DNA of 64,000 nt from Sipunculus nudus (Eukaryota > Annelida > Sipuncula > Golfingiida > Sipunculidae). The notes beneath the pieces are model-generated. The model ran no database searches and had not been told where the DNA came from. It was given only the letters and a program-made list of their open reading frames with translations. The stretch lies in assembly GCA_026874595.1 (NCBI GenBank), contig CM049317.1, positions 24,448,401 to 24,512,400 on the forward strand, given 5' to 3'. Below, piece by piece: positions 58,950 through 64,000 of the stretch. Made by a program: the position numbers and the translations under genes. Numbering within the stretch: position 1 is the stretch's first letter; every line of letters begins with the position of its first letter.

Positions 58950-58975
58950 ACTCAAAATGGCGGCACCGGAAGTAA
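58950..58975 (+). promoter_or_regulatory. Overlapping YY1 and ETS motifs at a start codon
   Basis: CAAAATGGCGGCACCGGAAGT contains AAAATGGCGGC (YY1 type) and CCGGAAGT (ETS/GABP type) eight bases apart. In animals this pairing marks promoters of broadly expressed genes, often with the YY1 site spanning the ATG. The motifs are seen; promoter activity is inference. Confidence 0.45.
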
Positions 58976-59012
58976 AGAAATGTATCGATTATTGTGACCA
59001 AGTCAAGATGAG
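58957..59012 (+). CDS. Candidate first coding exon of an unrecognised gene
   Basis: The ATG at 58957 is in a strong context (TCAAAATGG) and encodes MAAPEVKKCIDYCDQVKM plus two bases, then meets a consensus donor AG|GTAAAT at 59013. The exon is GC-richer than its flanks and overlaps a YY1/ETS promoter motif. Joined to the acceptor at 59670 it stays in frame, the first codon across the junction being AGG. Earlier stops exclude a longer upstream frame. The start resembles those of small housekeeping proteins, but I recognise no family. The chance of a random ATG, donor and in-phase acceptor cannot be excluded by eye. Confidence 0.4.
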
Positions 59013-59670
59013 GTAAATCCCATGAATACGCTTGACTGGATATGAATATAAACCTTCATGAAATAAGGGTTCCCACGTTCGTTTCTTTTGCTCTCAGCAG
59101 AGTTCTTTATATAATTCCACAAGATAATTACATATTGTGAGCGCTGGCAGCACAGACTGATTAATTATAAAAAAAAGTATTTTCAGGAGATTTATGCTAT
59201 ATCTATTAATAGAAAATATCAATTGCGGATTAACAAGAAACAGTAATTCAGGCATACTCATTAGTGTAATAAATATTTTTCTGTTAATTCAGGATTCATA
59301 TTTGCGATTTTTGTTAATTAAACCATCCGCTGCACCCTGATTAGCAATATCCATTATTTGTTGTAATTCAAGTTGTAATCAAAATATTTTATGACTGATA
59401 TTTCACGTGCACGCATATTACCAAAGTACAACAGGAGATTAGGATTTTACGGACTTCAGACGACTATGGTTATGCGATAATCCATCTTTATGCGATCACT
59501 ATGGCTGCGTTATTACACCCCATGCAACGAAGTAGAGTTTATACTGAGAGATGAGAGGAGGTAATTAGCTCCTTCCGCCGCTCACGCCCTGTAGCACATA
59601 TCCGTGGTTTCATCAAACGAACAAGTTCTAGTAAAGCCGCCCGGCAGTAACAAACTTACCTTATTTCCAG

Positions 59671-59824
59671 GGACTTTTGGGAGAAGCCAGTTCGCATCGG
59701 GAAGCAAAGAGAGAAAAGTCCATCCTATTATCAAGCGAGCGATAAGCCTCCGTTGATAAATAGATGTTGGCGTGAGCGCGCTATCCTACCCGGAGTGGTG
59801 GCGTTACTGATCCGCCATTTATGA
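59671..59824 (+). CDS. Candidate second and last exon, in phase with 58957
   Basis: Preceded by a good acceptor (AACTTACCTTATTTCCAG). Taking the two bases from exon 1, it reads R-DFWEKPVRIGKQREKSPSYY, then a basic and Pro-rich stretch, to ..VVALLIRHL and TGA at 59822, 50 codons without a stop in a region of about 45-50% GC. The joined protein would be about 69 residues and basic, with no signal peptide. An internal GTGAGC at 59772 could end the exon earlier and lead to exons outside the recognised sequence. The same DNA carries a good minus-strand donor (AATAAG|GTAAGT at 59660), so a minus-strand first exon is an alternative. CCGCCATTTATG near the end is another YY1-like site. Confidence 0.35.
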
Positions 59825-60765
59825 CCACCAAACAGCGCCATGATTGATATAATATCTATGTAATGTCTGCACAACGTGCCGTGCCCAGCGACTCCGTGTG
59901 TCTACTCCCGAGTTCAACCTAAGGGCTGTATTCAACCCCTGTTCCTGTCTGACAGCCACAGTTCTTAGAAGAGAATGGAGTAAATCATTTGTCATTATAT
60001 GTCATCTCAAGGTATACAGTGTCGACACCATTGCGACATTAAGTGTTAAATGGCCCTGGGCCATCTACGTCCGCTGGTATATGTAAACCATACGGAAGAC
60101 ATCTTAATCAAACTGGGTGTCTAAAGGCTGCGTGAATGCTTCCGTCGAATTGACATAGGGCGCCAACTAAACTAGCAGAAAATAAGTACATTTTGGTTGA
60201 GGGAAACCTTCGTTCAGACAGGAAACGTGATGCCAATTTTATGCCAAGCACTGAAAATTGTATCCCATATTTGGGCTTTCACGGGGAGGGAATAATTTTT
60301 CGTCATATTGATCAATATTTATCAACAAAACAGCCGAGAGATGGTTATTAAAAAGGTGGAAAAGACCGACACCTTTGATTCATATCTATTGACATTAGAT
60401 ATTATAAGTCACAAATTATAGTTATCCCGCTCCAACTGATTATTTTAAACCACCTGACAGAATTATATTATCTCACTATAAGTGGTACTTTAACGAGTCA
60501 TCTGTGGACCGATACTTGGTGATACAGGGTCAAACACCGTATAGGTATCGTCAAATCTCTTTGTATTGAAAAATATATGATAAATGATCAATCAACAGAA
60601 AATGCTACATTAGACAAGCGACCTCCGATATTTAATAAAATTCAGCGGCACAGCACGTATAAGTCAAAAGCCCATTGACTCGAAATCGGTTAATTGGTAT
60701 CTGATTGGCTAACCACTGCACCAGCAAAACAGTTGCAGTGGTTGTGTCTTTTTAATAAGGAATGC
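59825..60765. other. No gene seen
   Basis: AT-rich; a short inverted match AACCACTGCA..TGCAGTGGTT lies at about 60711-60741. Confidence 0.4.
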
Positions 60766-60769
60766 CTGC

Positions 60770-61095
60770 CTCTCCATGTGGGGGTCCTTATTGTGGGATG
60801 CTCTCAAACCATGTTTGGATTCACTTATTTGGGCCAATATTCCCAGGTTCATTTCGCGCATAACTAACTGTATATTTTTTGTGAATTTTCAATTATGACG
60901 TTTTTGAATCCGCACCACGTAACGGATTCATACCAAAAATTAATCGATTCTTCAGTGGCCCATTCTCTGAAAATTTCATAAGGTTTCATTAATGATTGCG
61001 TCACCCGTGAGTTTTTTTGTGAACAAACATACAAACATCATTTTAACACACGAACGGGGAGTAATGCATACTCTACCGGCGGAAGCAATTATCTA
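60770..61095 (-). repeat. Dispersed repeat B, minus-strand copy 5
   Basis: The reverse complement gives GAGTATGCATTACTCCCCGT, TGTTTGTTCACAAAAAAACTC, ACGCAATCATTAATGAAACC, GAGAATGGGCC, ATGAATCCGTTACGTGGTGC and GAACCTGGGAATATTGGCCC. With 33888-34140 it defines the full unit. Confidence 0.7.
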
Positions 61096-61247
61096 TGGAG
61101 CGTGGAGGCAAAGGCTTGTGTAGAAATTAAACACAGAGGAGTCATTATTTTTGGACTGTGAACCCTGACTTATCATTTATGTATCGTATTGATCGTATTA
61201 CGTATCGTGAGGTTAGTATCGAAGCCATAATCGTAAGTCTTGCACAA

Positions 61248-61606
61248 CAAACCGGCTTCTGTCGCCTGAGCACAGGGCTCAAAACCGGGAGATCGTGAGT
61301 CCGAATCTCAGCCAAGGCGTTGAAATTGTTCGCGCTCGATCCCCACCCAGGGTGAGCACTCTGTAGGCTTAATGGGGAGACTCTGCCTAGCGGTCGTGTT
61401 ATCTGGGTTCCTTTTTAGGTTCCTCGTTGTTATCACCCAGCAATGCGGATACTCAGGGTCCGCAGGTGCAGTAGTCACCTGACCTGTTTAACACCAGGAT
61501 ATAAAATGAGAGGAAGCGTGTGTTACTGCCTTATCATGTAGTCCGAATCCATAATGGAATCCTCAGATATATTATCATAAAAAAAGGGAGGCGGTTACCT
61601 CCAACG
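61248..61606 (+). mobile_element. SINE family A, longest copy
   Basis: The tRNA-like head is ACCGGCTTCTGTCGCCTGAG, then CACAGGGCTCAAAACCGGGA, then a B-box GAGTCCGAATCTC. The body includes CCACCCAGGGTGAGCACTCT, GTAGGCTTAATGGGGAGACT, GGTTCCTCGTTGTTATCACC, GTCCGCAGGTGCAGTAGTCA and ATATAAAATGAGAGGAAGCG. The 3' end is GGGAGGCGGTTACC. At about 359 bp it is the reference for the family. Confidence 0.75.
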
Positions 61607-63480
61607 AAGAAAAAAATATTTAAAAAAATGAAACGTTATTATTATGGCAGAGATCATCTTATATGATTTTATTCTAGCGGTGTTTGTGAGATTAGTATTA
61701 GCATATGTTAATTAATCATCCTAGTTCTCACTAACAGTAGGTGTGTAGTAAATGCAGAACAGAGTCGGATGAAAAATGGAGGTGTCCTTTTATTTCTACG
61801 CTCTTTACACAGCGCTTTACCCATAGGCAAGCTACCTATATCGCAAGCGCTGTTTGTTTTGACCTTGTAACCTGAATAAATACACCAGAAGGGAGCACTG
61901 TATTTTGGTCCAATCAGATGAGACCCTGTGCTGGAAGACAAAACGGTTTACCAGCCAAGCGAGGAATACACGAGGCCAATGTTGTTAATTTCGTTTTTTT
62001 TAGTGACAGCTCATCGCCCTGGCGACTGTTTGAACCGGCCACAGACTCAGAGAGAATTGCCCCACACGTGGTTTTTGGGCGGAGCCTGATGCCTGTCGAG
62101 TGTTTGTTGACTTACATTTGGTTGGCTGCTTGTCACATCAGCAGTTTTTTTTCAGCAGACAGGCCCATGTGCACCACCTGGTGTTTAAGTGCATCATAAA
62201 CGGTCAAAGCAGGCAGCGGGAAAAATCAGTAGCTTCTTTATAAGCGCAAGATTTCTGCTGCCTCGAGAGCGTATTTTATTTAAAAGAGTCTATCAAGCTT
62301 AATAAGTGTATAACGTTCCTAGTGATAGTACATTCTTTGCTAGTAAAAGTACACGTGTCTTAGCTTAATTTTAGCAAATAATTGCAGGTTCTGGCTTCCA
62401 TGTTGTTAAATATTACTGTTTAAGAAACGACAGTAACAGTTAAAATAGTCCAGGGACTTAATTTTTGGCTTTCAAGACAATTAATATGTTTTACATATTA
62501 ATCTGTGGAAATCTAAACAAAAAATTCAAATATATTCCAAACAATCGACGGAAGCATGAGACAGCTAGACCTCATTGTTGATTCGCAGACTGCCTACTGA
62601 AACTGGGGAATTTAAGGTATGATATAATTAAAATGAGATTTAATTTTTTAATAATAATGATTTAACTTTTTTTGTCTACAGTTGGTGGAATAATGAACTT
62701 AACATAGGCTTTGGGCGTGATTTTCTTGGAAACGGTTATATATGTATTCCGAGCTGGTTCTCGTTTCTTTGCGCCTGTTAATGCTGGTTTCATGACCTTT
62801 TCGTCTGCCTTGAATCCATATATTCAAATAATGCCTCAGCCAATATCAATCCTCTCACGTTTTTCCTAATTTGACAAATCTGACCGGTTGCCCACATTTC
62901 ACAACTGCTAGGAAAACCTGTTTTGGAATATTTCGTTTTAAATTGTCTTGTACAATTAACCACTAACAATGTATGCTGATTAGTATCTTGCTTTCTTCAT
63001 TACACTGAGTTGTAGACTTCAATATTTTTTTTAAACAGAATGTTTTTTTTTTCCTTAAAGCACATATAAAAGTGATTAATTCTATTGCTATTATTTTCTG
63101 TTTCATGCTCTGATGTGTACAGTAAAATTATTCCAACTAGACTTTCTTATTACTATCATATGACAGTCACGAATCTCCCCTTGCCCCCCGTTTTTTTAAG
63201 AACTAGTTTTATCCATTTTATCTCTATCAAATAATCTTGAATATCTATAGTTCTGCAAAAACAGAGGTGAAATTTGGTCGTTTCTTATCGAATTTCACAG
63301 ATGAGCATATTATTAAAATACTATTAAAGAAATCGCTTCCAAACTTGCCACTGCACTCCTGCATTGCAATAGAATTATCTCTGTAATACTTTAAGCTGTA
63401 TACGATTAATGGTATTTGTAAACGTAGATTCACTGAAAAGTGCTGAGTCATTTTCTCGTATGGTTCCGTGTTAAAGAATT
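61607..63480. other. No gene recognised; GC-richer patch near 61910-62220
   Basis: A CCAATCAG, a CACGTGG and a GGGCGGAGCC fall within 61910-62095, a promoter-like set. An AAG|GTATGAT donor lies at 62617. No coding exon can be joined to these. The 93-codon frame at 61918-62199 has no domain. The remainder is AT-rich. Confidence 0.3.
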
Positions 63481-63725
63481 AAAAAATGCTGCCATAGAAA
63501 AGTTTGGAACCCGATTTGGTACTGACATCTTTATCCAGATAAGAAAAAAGGTCGACCTTGAAAATCTGAAAAAAATCGGACTTTTGGACCCTGTGACTTG
63601 GAAATAGAGGTCAAAGTCACTGAAACTGGGACAAATTAATTGTACCATGGTCAGTTAGATCTGGGTAAATATGCATGAAATCGGATACAAAAGTGGCAGA
63701 ATATTAAGAAAAAGAATAAAAAGAA
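63480..63725 (+). repeat. Dispersed repeat tail ending in (AAGAA)n
   Basis: AAGGTCGACCTTGAAAATCTG, TTTTGGACCCTGTGACTTGG, GAGGTCAAAGTCACTGAAAC, GTACCATGGTCAG and AAAGTGGCAGAATATTAAGA, then A/G-rich sequence. AGGTCAAAGTCAC is again a nuclear-receptor-like direct repeat. The tail is typical of invertebrate dispersed repeats; single copy here. Confidence 0.45.
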
Positions 63726-63756
63726 AAAATAGATAAATAAAAATACCAAAAACAAA

Positions 63757-64000
63757 TACAGTGAAAACCCTCTGGGGCGGACAGTCACTGGACCGGACGA
63801 TTTGTCCGTTATAGCGGGATGTACGCCCAGAGGGGGTCGGGCCCAGGTCCGGTTGAGACCAAGTATGGGGCTAAAACAACCATGAAAGCCGATATGTTTT
63901 TCTAATATTTGATTTTACATATATGTTATATGAGAATAAAATTTATTGGAACCGTTTTTGTGTTTTGTTTTCATCTTAAAATGAGGCTTTTATTTACTAA
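63757..64000 (+). mobile_element. Left end of a pogo-like MITE, cut by the window edge
   Basis: TACAGTGAAAACCCTCTGGG at 63757, then CGGACAGTCACTGGACCGGA, TTTGTCCGTTATAGCGGGAT and an internal inverted CGCCCAGAGGGGGTCGG. The TA border and TACAGTG start match the other pogo-like MITEs. The right end lies beyond 64000 or is lost. Confidence 0.55.

Overview
The window looks like nuclear DNA from an invertebrate animal, most likely a marine mollusc or another lophotrochozoan. It is AT-rich with stops in every frame and has no bacterial-style operons, ribosomal RNA genes or convincing intact tRNA genes. It is packed with dispersed repeats: tRNA-derived SINEs, terminal-inverted-repeat MITEs, LTR fragments, one LINE tail, and long (TA)n, (GA)n and poly-G/C tracts. 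The mollusc call is inference from repeat style: units carrying GACCTTTGACC, a LINE 3' end of the bivalve reverse-transcriptase type, and hAT- and pogo-like MITEs. No species can be named.

Protein-coding content is very thin. The best gene candidate is at the right. A short first exon at 58957-59012 starts with a Kozak-like ATG that overlaps a YY1/ETS-type promoter motif. It ends in a GT donor and joins in phase to an open exon at 59671-59824, predicting a protein of about 69 residues that I do not recognise. A second possible first exon or small ORF begins at 17682, again on an AAAATGGCGGC start. A GC-richer internal exon candidate lies at 26134-26245. All other open frames are in repeats or are too weak to call.

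Layout. 1-6.3 kb: a SINE, a fold-back module, repeat B copies and a hAT-like MITE. 7.1-9.4 kb: a head-to-head pair of LTR fragments between (TA)n tracts, a fold-back element with arms of repeated GGGGTAATCTGAAATC, and a second tRNA-like SINE. 10-15 kb: the second copy of repeat C, a small TA-flanked MITE, a minus-strand SINE candidate and a GAGTCC-rich inverted-repeat element. 13.9-24 kb: two diverged repeat pairs (D, E) around the 17.7 kb start candidate. 24.6-25.4 kb: a very long GA-rich tract. 27.2-31.8 kb: a nest of elements embedded in (TA)n tracts. 32.4-36.8 kb: SINE head, minisatellite, repeat B, a near-perfect 361-bp tandem duplication and another fold-back arm. 39-40.4 kb: a nested inverted-repeat element and a LINE 3' end. 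43.5-51.1 kb: hAT-like MITEs, repeat F copies, a minus-strand SINE and a pogo-like MITE. 53.4-54.7 kb: repeats carrying nuclear-receptor-like half sites. 55.85-56.57 kb: a minus-strand LTR. 58.9-59.8 kb: the two-exon gene candidate. 60.8-64 kb: repeat B, a SINE, another repeat tail and a MITE end cut by the window edge.

No pathway can be assembled from the genes. What the elements share is the habit of inserting at TA and in (TA)n tracts, plus repeated inverted-arm architectures. I see no clear evidence of a new defence or enzymatic system. The most novel-looking material is the fold-back family, the palindromic LTR and the small two-exon gene model.
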